Below are positions 11,579 to 24,940 of a DNA stretch of 64,000 nt, one piece after another. The notes beneath the pieces were generated by a model that worked only from the letters and a program-made list of their open reading frames with translations, ran no database searches and had not been told where the DNA came from. Origin of the DNA: Pontederia crassipes (lineage: Eukaryota; Streptophyta; Magnoliopsida; Commelinales; Pontederiaceae); contig CM060194.1 of the NCBI GenBank assembly GCA_030549335.1, forward strand, positions 12,960,171 to 13,024,170, in the 5' to 3' direction. The position numbers were made by a program, and so were the translations under genes. Numbering within the stretch: the first letter of the stretch is position 1; each line of letters begins with the position of its first letter.

Positions 11579-12300
11579 ATTTATTAGGTTAAAATAAATT
11601 TCTAGAATAATAATATATACAACATATCATATAATTCATATTAGTTATCATAACCAATATTTATTATCATTAATAATCACTAATATAATACATTATTAAT
11701 ATTATAATAATGCAACATAAATAATGACAATAATATAATAATGATATTATTTGATTTACTATATTTTTATCTTTTATTTATAGAATATTCAAAAGTTAAA
11801 TTTAGAAAATAAATATAAATCCCAAGACAAGTTAATATAAGTGGGATATCCTTTGGGGTGTTCGGTAGGATATCAACAACTAGAACAAGAGACTTATTCT
11901 TATTTTTGCATTCAAACATCTCTCGAACAGTATGTTCCGATCAAACTTTTCTAAACTTTAAAACTATCTCAAAAAAATGCAAATCATTATATTTTGAATG
12001 TTTGTACTAATAGTAGGAACAAATATTTGTTCTTACTTTTTATCTAATCCTATTGTATTCAAACATTTATTTATTTTTTGTTGTAAGAACATTTTTACTT
12101 CATTCATCTCACAAGAACAAAAAAGGAATATTCTTCTAATACTCATTCACTTTGTTTTTGTATCAAGCGCCCCCTTAGTAGGCAATGCGGATGATTGTTT
12201 CATAAATAATCTACATTTCTTGCAAATTTATAGAAATCAAATAAGATAATGTGTGGACCTAGTACTTTATCTCTAAGTTTAACTTTAAATTAACATATCA
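11579..12300. other. AT-rich spacer, no gene
   Basis: Very AT-rich, with TAATAAT-type runs around 11600-11760. A short plus-strand open frame (11998-12249) has no recognisable features. Confidence 0.5.
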
Positions 12301-12590
12301 CACTACATGAAAAAGACCCCATTTTCGACGGCCATGGCCGTCAGAAATGAGGCCAAATCCATCGAAAATTGTGATTTTCGAAGGGTTTATCGATGGTAAA
12401 AATTTGTACCAAAATTAGGCATCGTAAATTATTTTCGATGGGTTTGAAATGACCGTTGGAGCATTCGACAGTCATTCTAACAGTTTGAGCTGTCGGAACA
12501 ATCGACGGCCCTAACCATTGAAATGTTCTGACGGCTCGAGTCGTTGAAACTTACGATGATTTTAGCCGTCGATAACTTATGTTTTGGTCA
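12301..12590. mobile_element. CACTA left terminus with subterminal repeats
   Basis: It begins CACTACATGAAAAAGACC and carries CGACGG/CCGTCG motifs to about 12575, including the perfect palindrome GACGGCCATGGCCGTC (12328-12343). The element at 2996-4833 uses the same subterminal motif family. No matching right terminus or 3-bp duplication of the preceding TCA was found. It may be a solo end or the 5' end of the decayed autonomous element downstream. Confidence 0.5.
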
Positions 12591-15499
12591 TAGGTAATCC
12601 TGATTTAACATTTTATGTTTTGTTAAAATAAATATCAAGGAAAACTAACATAAAAGATATGACTTTATTAGTATTATTAGTTAAACAGTTCATGCAATAC
12701 ACAAACGTTAAAAAAATATAATTATGTAATACATAACGGAGTATACTCGAATCACAACTACACACAAATAAAAATAAAGGTCACCATAAGTAACAAAATA
12801 TTTGAAGTTTCCATAAATATCATGTGTATTATTATATTGCTGAGGTTTATTACACAATTTAATCTTACAGGTCCCTTAACTATTGTAATATTTCTGAAAT
12901 GATTAACCTTAGTCTTGATCCACTTGATTTTGTTAAAATACGTTGCACCTAGTCAATGTTATGTCCCATATATATTTAATGTTCTTCATACTAACACAAG
13001 GCATGCCTCTTATAATCTTCTCCCTTGGAAAAATCAAAGTCATCGTGGATTGGTCATATTTGAACATGACACAAAGTGCATGGAGTGACTCTAATAGTGT
13101 ATTCAACATCCTAAACAAATGTGATTTGTCCTTTTTTGAACTTTTGACCATACAATTTTGCTAAAATTTGTCATCCTCAATTAACATCATATCCCTATAT
13201 AACATATTACTATATGCATATAAGACTAGTTTAAGACATATCTCTTACCATTTACCACCTTATAGGACTCAATGCCTTCCTTTGATTTTTTTCATCTCAC
13301 AATGACATGAAGTTCAAGGCAAAGTGACTATGATATTATTCATTTTGGACCTTAGATTTAATGGTGTTCATGGGTTAGGTTTGATTCGACCTAACATCAA
13401 ACCCAACCTAACCGAACCCATGGTCGGATTGAGTTCGGTCAGGTTGGGTCATCAAGTTTAGCAAGTCAATCCGACCTAGTGTACTACCCCTATTTTGATT
13501 AGTCCTACATAAACAAATCATAAAAATGATGTTGATTATATATGAAAATATGGTTTTGATTAAGCATGACACATAAGAAAATCATAAGATGCTAAGTGGC
13601 ATACGAAACTAAGTGGGACATCATGAGGGCACAATAAGATTCACCTTAAGAATTCAAAGTAACCAATATCAAATTTAGTACAGAGTTCCTGAGGAAAGTA
13701 GGTCATTGTGCCATTCTAATACTACTATGTTGCATTTTTATAAAATTGTATAAGCCAAAACCTAAAGCCAACAATATCACAACTGGTGTTAATTGTGGTG
13801 TTAGAGCTACTCGATGTGATCTTCTGTGTCATGGTAGGTTGCAACCACTCAATGAGGATATTGTGTTCCCCAAGAGTTGAAGGTTTCAAGATACACAACT
13901 TGGATTAAGTCCACTTGAACAAGTCATCTAAGAGATGTTGAGTGAACATGTGAACATGATTTTGATTATGCATGATGTTTCTAAAAATATTGTAAGGGGT
14001 TAGGTTAATTGTCATATAGAGTTTACATCATGAGTGGATGATGGAAGTCAACATTAAAATATGTAGGGACCACCTTACTTCTAGAATACAAAGTGCAGAG
14101 TGTTATTCCTTGGCACTAATTACCAAGTGGAATAGGACGATATATGCCATTTCTGATGATAGTGTGATATATTTTGGCAAAACTATCTAGACCAATTTTT
14201 AGAGGAGATAATATAACATTTAATAAATAATATTACATATTATATCACAACTGCTCTACAATAAAAGGAACAAATCTTAGAATTGTGTTTGATTGATTCA
14301 ATAACGACAAATCTCAAAACAAGAGTTGGAGATTGGAATGAGCTTATACCAAAAAATTTTTGAACTCCCTAGGAATTTTTTATGCGAGCTAAACCAACCA
14401 TATCTCAAAGTTGATCTCTTTGATTAATTAAAATCCAAAAGGTTTATCGATTCTAGGGTTACAGATCCATTATATATATATATATATAATTATGCGTCAA
14501 GCAACATCAAAAGTGTTGATTTTAGAAGATGAAATGTCTAATGTTTTTTCTGTAATGTCTAATGTTTTTTTACCTGAATAATTAATCGGAACATATGGAT
14601 CACCCCTTTTTTGCACAACTTATGAGTGATTGCCCTTGTCAACCTCCGCAGTCGGACACCGCCATCCTCCGTTGCCCTCCTCGGCCGCTCCATCACTAGA
14701 CGTTGCCCTCTTCGGCCGCTCCTCCACTACCCTAGTCGAACGCCGCCCTCATCGGCTGCCCCTCCTCCGTCGCCCTCGGTCAAATGCACCCTCCTCCGAC
14801 TTCTGTTGCCCTCAGATAGATGCCGCGCCGCCCTCGTCCACTGTCGCTCCTCTGCCGGATGCTGCCTTCCTCCACCATCCTTGTCCGCCACCCTCCTTCG
14901 TCGGATAGTAAGTCTCTTTTTGTTAATTGATTTTTGTTAACTTGAAATTGAATATGATCATGTTCTTAATTATGCCTTAATTTAGATGAATATATGAATA
15001 AACTAAATTGTTTCTTAATTATGCCTTAATTTAGATGAATGTATGAATATATGTTCTTAATTATGTTAACTTGAAATACTGCCTTCAACTATATGAATAT
15101 CGCGACTTGAAAAATAGATGAACAAAATAAATTGTTTATCAAATTTATGCCTCCAATTAGATGAACATTGTGATTTGAAAAAATAAATGAACAAAATAAC
15201 TATATTATTCCGAATTATGCATCAAATCTATATTCGATGAGATTCAACTTGAAATCAAATACTAATCAATTATTATCAATTTTTTATCATGTTCTCATTT
15301 TAATTAACAAGAATGTGGATGAATATTACTGCTAATTAAAATGAGAACATTGAAAAAAAAAGAGTAGAATATGATAATTCATTGATCAATAATGAGGATC
15401 AAGTACTTGAAACATGTAATTTTGGATTTCAGAACTTCAAAATCACGTCTCAAAACAAGTAAAAAAAATTATTGACATATGACTTAATGTTGCCCGTTA
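12591..15499. other. repeat-derived spacer with a GC-rich block, no gene recognised
   Basis: Mostly AT-rich with no confident exon. At 14626-14910 there is an isolated CT/GC-rich block with degenerate CGCCGCCCTC / CTCCTCGGCCGC repeats. It gives overlapping open frames with proline/serine/arginine-rich low-complexity translations and is not treated as coding. It lies about 0.6 kb upstream of the TNP2-like pseudogene and could be a 5' leader of that transposon. A minus-strand open frame at 12933-13151 could not be assigned. Confidence 0.4.
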
Positions 15500-18400
15500 C
15501 AGAAATAACAAAGCCAAATCGTAGTTGGATTCATCGTTGGAAGGATAAATGTAGCGTAATAGAAAATATAATGATGGTGTTGATGAATTTATTAATGTGA
15601 CATATCAAAATGAAGGTGTTGCTTCTTCATATGGCGAAATCGTATATCCATACCGGAATTACAAATGTTATCAGTAGAAAGTAAGATATGATGTGCAGAA
15701 GGATTTATATTACAACGTTTTCTTACTGACATACACATTTATGACAAAGAAAGACGGACTAAAGAGACAACTGATATAGATACCAATGTGGGCGAGTCAA
15801 GCAATCCGTATAGGGACATAATAGGAGATGCAATATTATGATAAAATGTTAGCGAAACATTGATTGAAGAAGACCTGAATCCTTCGGCTTCTAAATTTTA
15901 TAATCGTCTCGAAGAAGCAGACAAACCTTTATGGGATGGATGCGTGAAGTAAACTATATTTTCTACAGCAGCACAACTAATAAACTTAAAAACAAAATTT
16001 AATATCAGCAAAAGTTATTTTGACTGGATGATTATTATTATTAAGAGTATGCTTCCAGCTTCAGAGAAATTACTAGGAAATTTTTACAAGTACAGAAGAT
16101 TGATGAGAGATTTATGATTAGAATATTAGAAATTTGATGCATGTCACAATCATTGTATGTTATATTACAAGGAAAACAATTCACTTATGAGTTATATTAT
16201 TTGTGGCGAGCCCATATACAAGCCGAGAAAGAATTATCAAAGTTAAAAAAATGTGACAAATGCAGTATTCAGATACTTTTCCATAATTTCAAGATTGCAA
16301 CGGCTATTTCTTTCTGACAAAACAACATCATTTATGAGGTGACACTGAGAAGGGGCACATGATGATCAAAATTTCATTACACATTCTTCTGATGCTGAAG
16401 CATGGAAATGATTTGATACACTTCATCTGGCTTTTTCAGTAGAATCACGCAATGTTAGATAGGACTTTGCACTGATGGCTTCAACCCATTTGGTTCATCA
16501 AGTACTGCTTATTCATATTGGCCGATTTTTATGACACCTTATAATTTTCCTCCAAACATGTGTATGAGACGAGAGAACATATTGCTTACCTGTATGATCT
16601 CAGGTCCTCGATCTTCTAGTAAAAGTTTAGATATTTACTTAAGACCTTTGATTGATGAACTCAACACATTGTGGGAGGATGATGTGGTTACATATGACAA
16701 ATCTAAGAAGCAAAATTTCATTATGAGAGCCGCATTAATGTGTATCATAAGTGATTTTTCAACATATGGAATGTTGAGTAGTTAGAGAACAAAAAATAAA
16801 CTTTTTGATCCCATATGTGGAATGAATACAAAATCATTTTATTTGAAAAAGTGTAGGAAAGTTTGCTGGTTTGATTGTCATATGATGTTTTAGCCATTGG
16901 AGAATTCGATGCATCGCGATCGAAACTCATTTAAAAAGAATACAACTGAGAACACATTGCCTCCAAGTCATTTGACGGGACAAGAATTGCTAGAGCAAGT
17001 AAACAAGCTTAATGAATTCTCATTCGGATTGAAGGCCGGTTCTTACAAGTAAATTGGATTTGGAAGTGAACATAATTGGGAGAAAAGAAATATTTTTTGG
17101 GAGTTGCCTTGTTGGTCTTCAAACTTGATTCGTCATAACTTGGACATCATGCATGAGGATAAGAATGTATTCGACAACATCATCAAGATGTTAAAGGAAG
17201 AACAAAAGATAGCATACATGCACGCGAAGACATGAAAGTTATATGCAAAGGATCAGAGTTAGATATCATTCATCTTCAAAATAGTAAATGCAAAAAGCCA
17301 AAAGCTACTTATGTCTTGAGTAATGATCAAAGAAAAGTGGTTTTCGAATAGGTCAAACAATTGAAATTCCCCGATGAATATGTATCAAACATATCTGGTT
17401 GTTTTAACCTGAAAAATGGAAAGATACATGGGATGAAGAGTCGTGATTGTTATATTTTTATGCAAAGGCTGCTTCCAATTGTCTATAAAGAATTTTTGCC
17501 AAATGTCATCTGGGAAGTTTGAACAGAGTTATTTATGTTCTTCAAAGAGCTTTGTACATCCATCATTCGAGAAGAAGACATCTCTCGATTAGAGGCTTCT
17601 ATTGTGATTATCGTGTGCAAGGCTGAGATCTTTCTTTGATGTGATGGAGTACTTGATTGTACATCTTCCATATGAAATAAAAGTTATAGATCCGGTTCAG
17701 TATCGGTGGATGTATCCCTTCGAAAGGTGCATGTTATATTTGAAAATGAAGGCGAAAATTGAAGGCTCTATATATGAAGCATATTTCACTGAGGAGATGT
17801 CAAAATTCACTTCAAAGTACTTTGAGTCATACTTACAATCATGACACACTCAAATTCTAAAAAATGATGACAGTGGTGAAAGAGAAGTTAACATGAGTAT
17901 TTTATCCATCTTTACGTACCTATGTCGAATTCTTGGTACATGACGCAAAGTTGTCTTGATTTCGATTACTACGACGTTATAGACGAAATAGTAGAATTGT
18001 CTTATTTGGAAATATTGAACAAAGTCGAGGTGCTAAAATGCCATTGGTTTGATCCAGAGAAAGGATTTCGGATCGATCAAAAGTTTAAATTGGTGGATAT
18101 TAACCCTTGATCGAGACTTCAGTCATACAATCCATTCGTATTGGCGGAACAAGCGCAACAAGTGTACTACACTAAGTATCCATCGAAAAGAACCAAATAT
18201 GAATAGTGAGCATCATGCAAAGTAAGAAGTAGACTATTCTTAGCAAAAACAACGGTAGATGATAATGAAACATCATCAGTATACAACGATGTCCCCATAG
18301 ATGATTACTATCAAGAAGATCAAGTGAATGAGATGATTGATGTAGCCGATGGAGTTGAGAATATTCAATTAGTCGATGACGCCGAGCCAATGGAAGAGTT

Positions 18401-18521
18401 CAATTCAAACGACCTCTTAGAAGTGAACTTTGACAATTTCATTGACGATGACTCGAATCAAGATTATAGCGATGACAACGAAGATGATAAAAATGAATCA
18501 AAATACGAAACAAGCGAATGA
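15500..18521 (+). pseudogene. TNP2-like CACTA transposase, decayed
   Basis: Three-frame reading shows the En/Spm TNP2 protein in order. The N-terminal block (RSWIHRWKDKC ... VDEFINVTYQNEG) is at about 15520-15670. The region with LINLKTKFNISKSYFDWMI and SMLPASEKLLGNFYK follows at about 15970-16090, then a Cys-rich piece at about 16130-16290. The transposase_21 block (SGPRSSSKSLDIYLRPLIDELNTLW) is at about 16600-16680. The DUF4218 block is in two pieces: LCTSIIREEDISRLEASIVI at about 17540, then PVQYRWMYPFER at about 17700. DUF4216 (KCHWFDPEKGFRIDQKFKLVDIN) is at about 18040-18105, and an acidic C-terminus ends at 18521. In-frame stops and frameshifts separate the blocks, so it cannot make a working transposase. 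The intact protein binds TIRs and subterminal repeats and catalyses transposition. Confidence 0.85.
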
Positions 18522-19119
18522 ATCTCGTAGTTCTTCTAATGACACAAGTTTGTTACTTTTTTCAGTTACACATGATTGCTAATAATAACACAAGTTTGTT
18601 ACTTTTTTTTCAATTATGGTTACTAGAGGTCGAGCTTCTGGGTCGTCTCGCTCTTGTAGGCATTCACGACCATGTATTATATTTATTGTCAATTGCTTAT
18701 AATAGTTACATTTATTTTTTTAATAATGTCAATTGCTTCGCCACCGATGGGGCACGTAGCCATATCGCCTACGATCCATTGGTGGGTTGTCTCCACGTAT
18801 CACTCTAGGTACATGTCACATAGTAGGCGATGCCATTTTCTAATTATTTTGTTGTTGTGATAGTTGCTCCACCATCTACGGGGCACATAGTCGGGACGTC
18901 TGGATCACACGGCGATGATTATTTTTTGTATATTTCATAAATTTAAATAGATGCAAGTATTTTTTTATGATGACAGTTGCTACGCCACCGTCGAGGTTAC
19001 CGAACGTTTTACCACATTCTAGCGTTGGCGAGCAGCATCTTACCCTAGGTGATATATTTATTATTATTAAAATTATATTTCTCAATTAATTATATTAATT
19101 ATTTGTGTAATAATGTCAG

Positions 19120-20830
19120 TTGCTACGCCGCCGATAGCACAAGCACTCGGCTTGTCACATTTTGACAAGCAGACTGTCATGGATCATGCAGCGATAAACA
19201 TCACTCGATGTGAGAATTTTATTTTACATATATCAATTATCATTAGTTTAATTTGATATGACACTAATGATTTATTTTGTACCAGGGTCCGTCGATGTTG
19301 TCGAACCTTCTCAACCTACCCCAACTATACCGAGTGATGATTCCTCTTCGACGGATGAAGAGGGATTATATGATAATGGAGTGGTCATCGTAATAATATT
19401 GCTCGGTCGTAAGTTAAATAAGTTGTAGAAATCTTATTATGGTGTTTTGCTTATCATTGAAAATTAATTCTTCTTTATAATTTGCAGGACCACTTTCATA
19501 CCCACTAGTACTGTGCGGAATGTCAATGCTCTTGTTCTTTCCCACTTGTCAGAAGGGGCAGAATCGTAAAAAGATGTCCCAATTTAAGTGCGGGATGACA
19601 TTATTCGAACATTTATGATATGATCTTCTTTTTTAGTTACATAATTTATTTTATATTATTTTTAAATTACTAAGTTTTATAGTATTATTTAGGAGGCAAA
19701 TCAATTTCATCAGGATCATAGTTTGGGTACGATCCGGAGAGCTTTTGAGGAGGTGGCTGTGAAACGCCTCCAAAATTGATTATATAAGTTTCGCAAGATT
19801 CGTCATGTCCATCGACCTCACTTTGGAGCAGACATATAAAGATGCTCAAGACATATTAGACGCTCGGTTTGAGAGTTCTTATATAGGAAGTGGTTAAGTA
19901 TGTTAACATTAAAATTATTTTCATTAAATTTATATTGTTTTTCAAAGTCTAAGTATTTGATGTTTATATAGGACGGATGAACAATGGCAAAGAAAGTTGG
20001 AAAAGACAAAAGTTAACCAATTTTTTAAGCCCGAGGCCACATCCACACAGGCGGGTCGATGCGATTTTATGAGCATCGATGGCGCATGGTAATTTATATA
20101 CAAATTCGAATAATCAAATATTTAACTTATACTTATTTTATAAAAGTTGAAACTTTATTGCAGGAGGAGAAATAAGATGATCCTGTGAACTTTCGTGTGA
20201 TCTATGAGGCCACGCATAAGAGCCAGAAGATCAGCAACTTGGTCACATCCACTATTCGTATCTGGTAAGTCTCATCACATGTTCACTTGGTTGTTGACTT
20301 TAGTGCAAACTATTTCTTAAATGCGCAATGTTTAAATTTTTTAGGATGAGTATAATGCAAAGATGGCTGAAAAGTACGGAGATGATCCGAGTACTCAGCC
20401 ATCAGGTAATGTTTCTTGAAAGTGATTCACATTTTTAATTTATGTGTTTTTTATGTTATATAATTTATATAATCTATAATATTTATATGATTGTATAATT
20501 TTTCTATTTCGTAGAGGACCATGCTGTTTGGGAGGAGGTGGCCGGCACGACACGAGAAGGATATCTACGTGACCTCGGCACAGCCGCTCATGTACATAGG
20601 AGGAGTGGAGGATATGCATGCAGCCCATCTGCTCTGAGCTCATCCGCAACACCTGATCTGACGTAGCTATCGTAGCAAATGTCACAGCAGATATCGTAGC
20701 AGGTGTCGCAGCAGTTATCGCAGCAGTTAGATCCTTTATTGTAGGCGATTCAAAGATTGATCCTATCGCAGAATCTATTCCCACGAGGCCAAGGACAAAG
20801 CATGTCGGGATTGAATGTCCGGAATGACAA
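19120..20830 (+). pseudogene. TNPA-like / plant transposase (Ptta-En/Spm) remnant
   Basis: It follows the TNP2-like pseudogene on the same strand, as in autonomous CACTA elements. Recognisable pieces are a SDDSSSTDEEG acidic linker (about 19330), FEEVAVKRLQN..YKFRKIR (about 19750-19800), VNFRVIYEATHKSQK (about 20190) and DEYNAKMAEKYGDDPSTQPS (about 20345-20405). A final VWEEVAGTTREGYLRDLGTAAH lies at about 20528-20590. These match the layout of the plant transposase family (threonine/histidine block then a W-x-E-V-A-G motif). Stops and probable introns break it up; exon limits are uncertain. Confidence 0.7.
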
Positions 20831-21029
20831 CAACAACTCCCAAACGTAGGATAGAAAGCTTTGCAACTATACTTTTGTTACTTATAGAATTGTTATTAGA
20901 TATATGTATAGTAGTTATACTTTTGTTAGTTCAGTTTATTACTTTTCATATTCTTATCTTAGATATTGTACCTGTGATTATTCCTCTTTGATATTATGCC
21001 TGTGATGGATCATGAATGCATTTATATGC

Positions 21030-21545
21030 ATTATATAATTGTATGGTGTGGGAATGAAAGAAAATATGGTTGTAGGGAGACCAAAATATCTGACATTAGG
21101 GCCTTCGTATGTCGTGCGCATAGTCGATGCTACATTAAGTATATCGTTCTTCGTGTCACTCGAGCGTCACAGTAGCGTTAACATGTGGAGCGTCACCTTA
21201 TCGTCTCCTTGGCGACCCAAACATGATGTTGACCTCACAGTAGCACCGAAATCGCGTCAACTAATGCATAAATGTAGCGTCCCTTGAGCGCCGGAATAGC
21301 ATCTCACCTTTTTGAACTGCTTTAGTGTCGCGTTAGTGATGCCTACCGACTGCTCGCAACGAGACATTATGCTTCATCTTATCATCGAGATATCGTCTAT
21401 TGTTAATGTTAGTAGCATTTCCCTCTTCTTTGACTCTATTGCGACGCTATTAGCTACCGATTACGGGCGTCGCATAATGTTTAGACGCTAAAGAGATGCT
21501 ATATACTCCAGAGACGCAATAGTGTCTCCTTCTTTAGGTTGCTAT
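21030..21545. mobile_element. array of subterminal-type GACGC/GCGTC motifs, probable CACTA 3' region
   Basis: AGCGTCA, GCGACGCTATTAG, GGGCGTCGCATAATG, AGACGCTAAAGAG and GAGACGCAATAGTG recur in both orientations. The open frame at 21039-21287 is a by-product. The position behind the two transposase relics fits the 3' subterminal region of an autonomous CACTA element, but no clear TAGTG terminus matching the 12301 end is present. Confidence 0.45.
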
Positions 21546-23451
21546 TCGCCGATGTACTATTATTTATACCTTCATATGGCTAGATTTAATCTCTTGATCT
21601 CTATTAAAAGGAAAAAAATATGTTCTTCCTTTCAAGAGGAGGGATTAAAAAAAAATCCTCTTGTTTGATGCTTTCTCAATCCTCCAAGAAAAGCATGAAA
21701 AAAAGACTTGAATTGTACGAACCCTCCATAATGGAAGTGGTGATCTCATAGCTCTTATTTTGTGAAGATGAATTGTTAAGTGTCCTACTAAGACCAAATT
21801 TAAACCTATGCTCAAGATATAAATGCTTATACATTAATAAGGGATATATGGATTCCTGAGAAGAGACGAGCTATGGTAATTTGCCCCGACTGCTCAAATA
21901 TCATGAGTGAATGGAAAGTTAGATTTACGTTAGATCTCACAAGAGCTACCATCTATTCTGATGCAAAAAAAAGTTTCAAAGTTCGATTCGAACAAGAGAA
22001 CTATGCCATGTTAATGTGCCTTGGATGATCCACATCTCCATATCAAGCACTGATGAGCACATTGAACTATCTATGTAGTTGAGAGCCCTTACAGACTGGG
22101 AACACCAACATAATTATAATTATCAAAGGCATGCTCAACCATGATATAATAGCCCATCGTGTGTGCCTCCCACATGAAGAAGTCACATAAAAGATGTCTA
22201 GTATATTTGAAAAATATAACTTTGATTAGGCATGACATGTTTTGATAGAATCATGTAGTCAAGGATCAAAGCGAATAAAATTATATCTGATGAAGAATTG
22301 CATATACTATCATAATCACTCTACATAACATTCTATGCCAAGATGGGATGTAATCATTCAACATTAAGTCTTGAGTTCTCTAAAGAGAGAAGATGCAAGA
22401 AACATACTTTGAATTCGACTCACATGGTCAAGTTTCGTAAAGAATGCTAAGTTACATGAACAAATAATCTTAACTAACTGTGAAACTTTTGAAAATTTAT
22501 GAGCCCAAACTGTGCGAACTCAAATTTAGGGCGGACAGTATATGTTAGAGACATTACAATTGAATTACAAACTTAAAACGTTTATTCCTATTTTGTTTTT
22601 TAGATTTCACTTTATCCTCTTGTGTTTTTCTCTTCCATTTTGTTGTTTATTATTTACAAAACAATCTTATATCCACTTTTGATGGCTATCACTGTATTTT
22701 AATAGAAATTATAAGAAATAAAATGAAACAAATGATTTAAAATATTACCTAATTATATAAAAATTAATATTATAAGATTCGACTCGAACATCAATTCGAA
22801 TTAGTCACCGGATCAAGTTAGACCAACGGTATAGGAATACATTAATATAAGATGATTAGATGAATAAATAGTGATATTTTTTATACTTTCTATATTCGTA
22901 ACAATGTATTGATGATTGAGTTTAACTTTGACTTGAAAATTTAAAATGAATAATCAAAGAGAAAGTGAAAAGATAGAATTCAATTACTTATTTCTAAAAT
23001 ATATTTTAAATTGAAAGCTTTAAAAAATTTAAAATAATAATGCACTTATTATGGATGAAACCAATTAACAACATATGTAAAAAATTTATAAAACTAAAAT
23101 TTTAAAGTTTTCTTGATGTGGTTTAATTTTTTAACATTTTAATTTGTTTTTATTTTCATCCGACCGGGTCACTCAAATTTGATGGGTTGATCGGTTGAAT
23201 CCAATTTTTGATGAGTCAAAGTGGGTCAAACTCTTTTCAAAAAATCCGCCGACCATTTTAAGCTTCGGACATTGGTCAGATTAGTCGGGTTGGACTGGGT
23301 CTGATGAGATGTAAAACTTTATTCTTTTACATACATGAGATGTAAGTAAGAAATTATAAAATAAGTAGAAAAATCCATCTGGCACAAAAACTTAAGAACC
23401 ATAAATTATTATATTGAATACATTTATATTTAAAAAATTATAAATAACATG

Positions 23452-23486
<35 letters not shown>

Positions 23487-24940
23487 GTACGTACGTGCGT
23501 ACATATATATGGGATGGAAGACAAAATAAAATCCTGGACGAGCCCGCAAATTTGCATTCACAAAGATAGTACGAGTCACGAGATTTATAGGATATCTTTA
23601 ATCCAATTTATGAATTAAAGTATTTTTAATACTTATCATACATAAAATTATTAAAAATATAAGACCCTAGAAGTACTATTCCAAAAATATTTGTAATAAG
23701 ATAATTTTTTACACTTAAACATTCTCAAGATACTATCTTGTCATCTACTTATTTTTTACAATATAAAATTCTAAAAAATTAATATGGTATAATTTTTCTT
23801 AAGGGTTTAAATTTAAAAAAATCATATTTATATTTATAGCCTTAACACTAATTTCTATGTATGAATTATTGACAATTTTTATATAGTCAACTGATGACAT
23901 GAACCAAGGCCCGTTTATTTGAGGAGAACAAAATGAAGGAAAATTAATTCTCTTATTTATTTGAATTTAAGTTGGAACGAAGGAAAAAGTTTCCTCTTTT
24001 TTTTCATATCTCATTTTTCTTTTAACTTCAAATCAAGGTAAAAATAAGATAAAAAATATATTTCACATATGTTTCCATCTTTGATCATATAAATTAAACA
24101 TATAAGTATATATATATATATATAAAGAATGAAATCATCAAAATAAAATAATTACTTAATATTCATTCACACTTCTTTTTCCTTTAACGATATCGATCAA
24201 ATAGGCTAACTATTCATTTTCATTCTCTGTATTTTTTTTTCGTCTTTTTTTTTTGTCCCTTCATCCTAATAAGAGATCCTGATGATACTATGTTAAATAT
24301 TGACATATTATGATACAATTAAAATGAAGGTTTTTTTTTTAACATTTGCACGCTCTAATGTTCTTAATTTCGATGGCCTACCAAATATCAAGAAAATGTA
24401 TTCTACGATCATATCACGTGCAAGGTGCCATCCTTCTAGCCAAAGGAAAACATTGTACCAAGCTTTATCGCTACCCCAACCAAAGTGGGATCAAAGTAAG
24501 AAAAAAAAGAAAGGTCTGCAGCAATGTCTTATGTCTGGGCACCACGAGACTCCAAGAAATCCCTCCTCAAGCAAATGAGGCTTTAAACTGCTTTTTCCAG
24601 CCTGACTTGTCTCATTGTCTAATGTGCAACTTCAAAAGCTCTTATGTACTGGTAATCATATTCTTTCCAGAGATCCTCATATTATAAGTATAAAAAGTGT
24701 GCTCTTTTTAATGGTTATTTTTTAATAATTTATCTAATTTTGGACTAGAACGAAGTTGTCCATTAACTACGTGAACAAGTATTCAATATGAGTTAAGTAT
24801 ATAAATATGATGCTCAGCTTAAAAAATTTAATATTTGGAACTATTCAATAGCACATATAATTTAAGGATTTAACGGGTATGCTCCTTAATCAATCAGGAA
24901 GCATCTTACTGCCAACATGAATGGGCAGATGAAGAGTAGT
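21546..24940. other. AT-rich spacer, no gene recognised
   Basis: No exon could be supported. A block at about 24340-24640 has higher complexity and open frames on the plus strand, but matches no family I recognise. Confidence 0.45.
23456..23518. repeat. (AT)n microsatellite with ACGT repeats
   Basis: About 27 bp of alternating AT (23456-23482) run into CACGTACGTACGTGCGTAC and then a second short AT run. Confidence 0.9.

Noticed and set aside
12576..12600. TTTTGGTCATAGG as the right end of the 12301 CACTA element
   Set aside because: It matches the left terminus poorly and is not followed by a TCA duplication.
14626..14940. Two overlapping plus-strand open frames of about 100 codons
   Set aside because: Low-complexity Pro/Ser/Arg translations from a CT-rich repeat; no start context or homologous motif.
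24300..24687. Possible gene fragment on the plus strand
   Set aside because: Open frames of about 100 codons show no recognisable motif and no splice-consistent neighbours.
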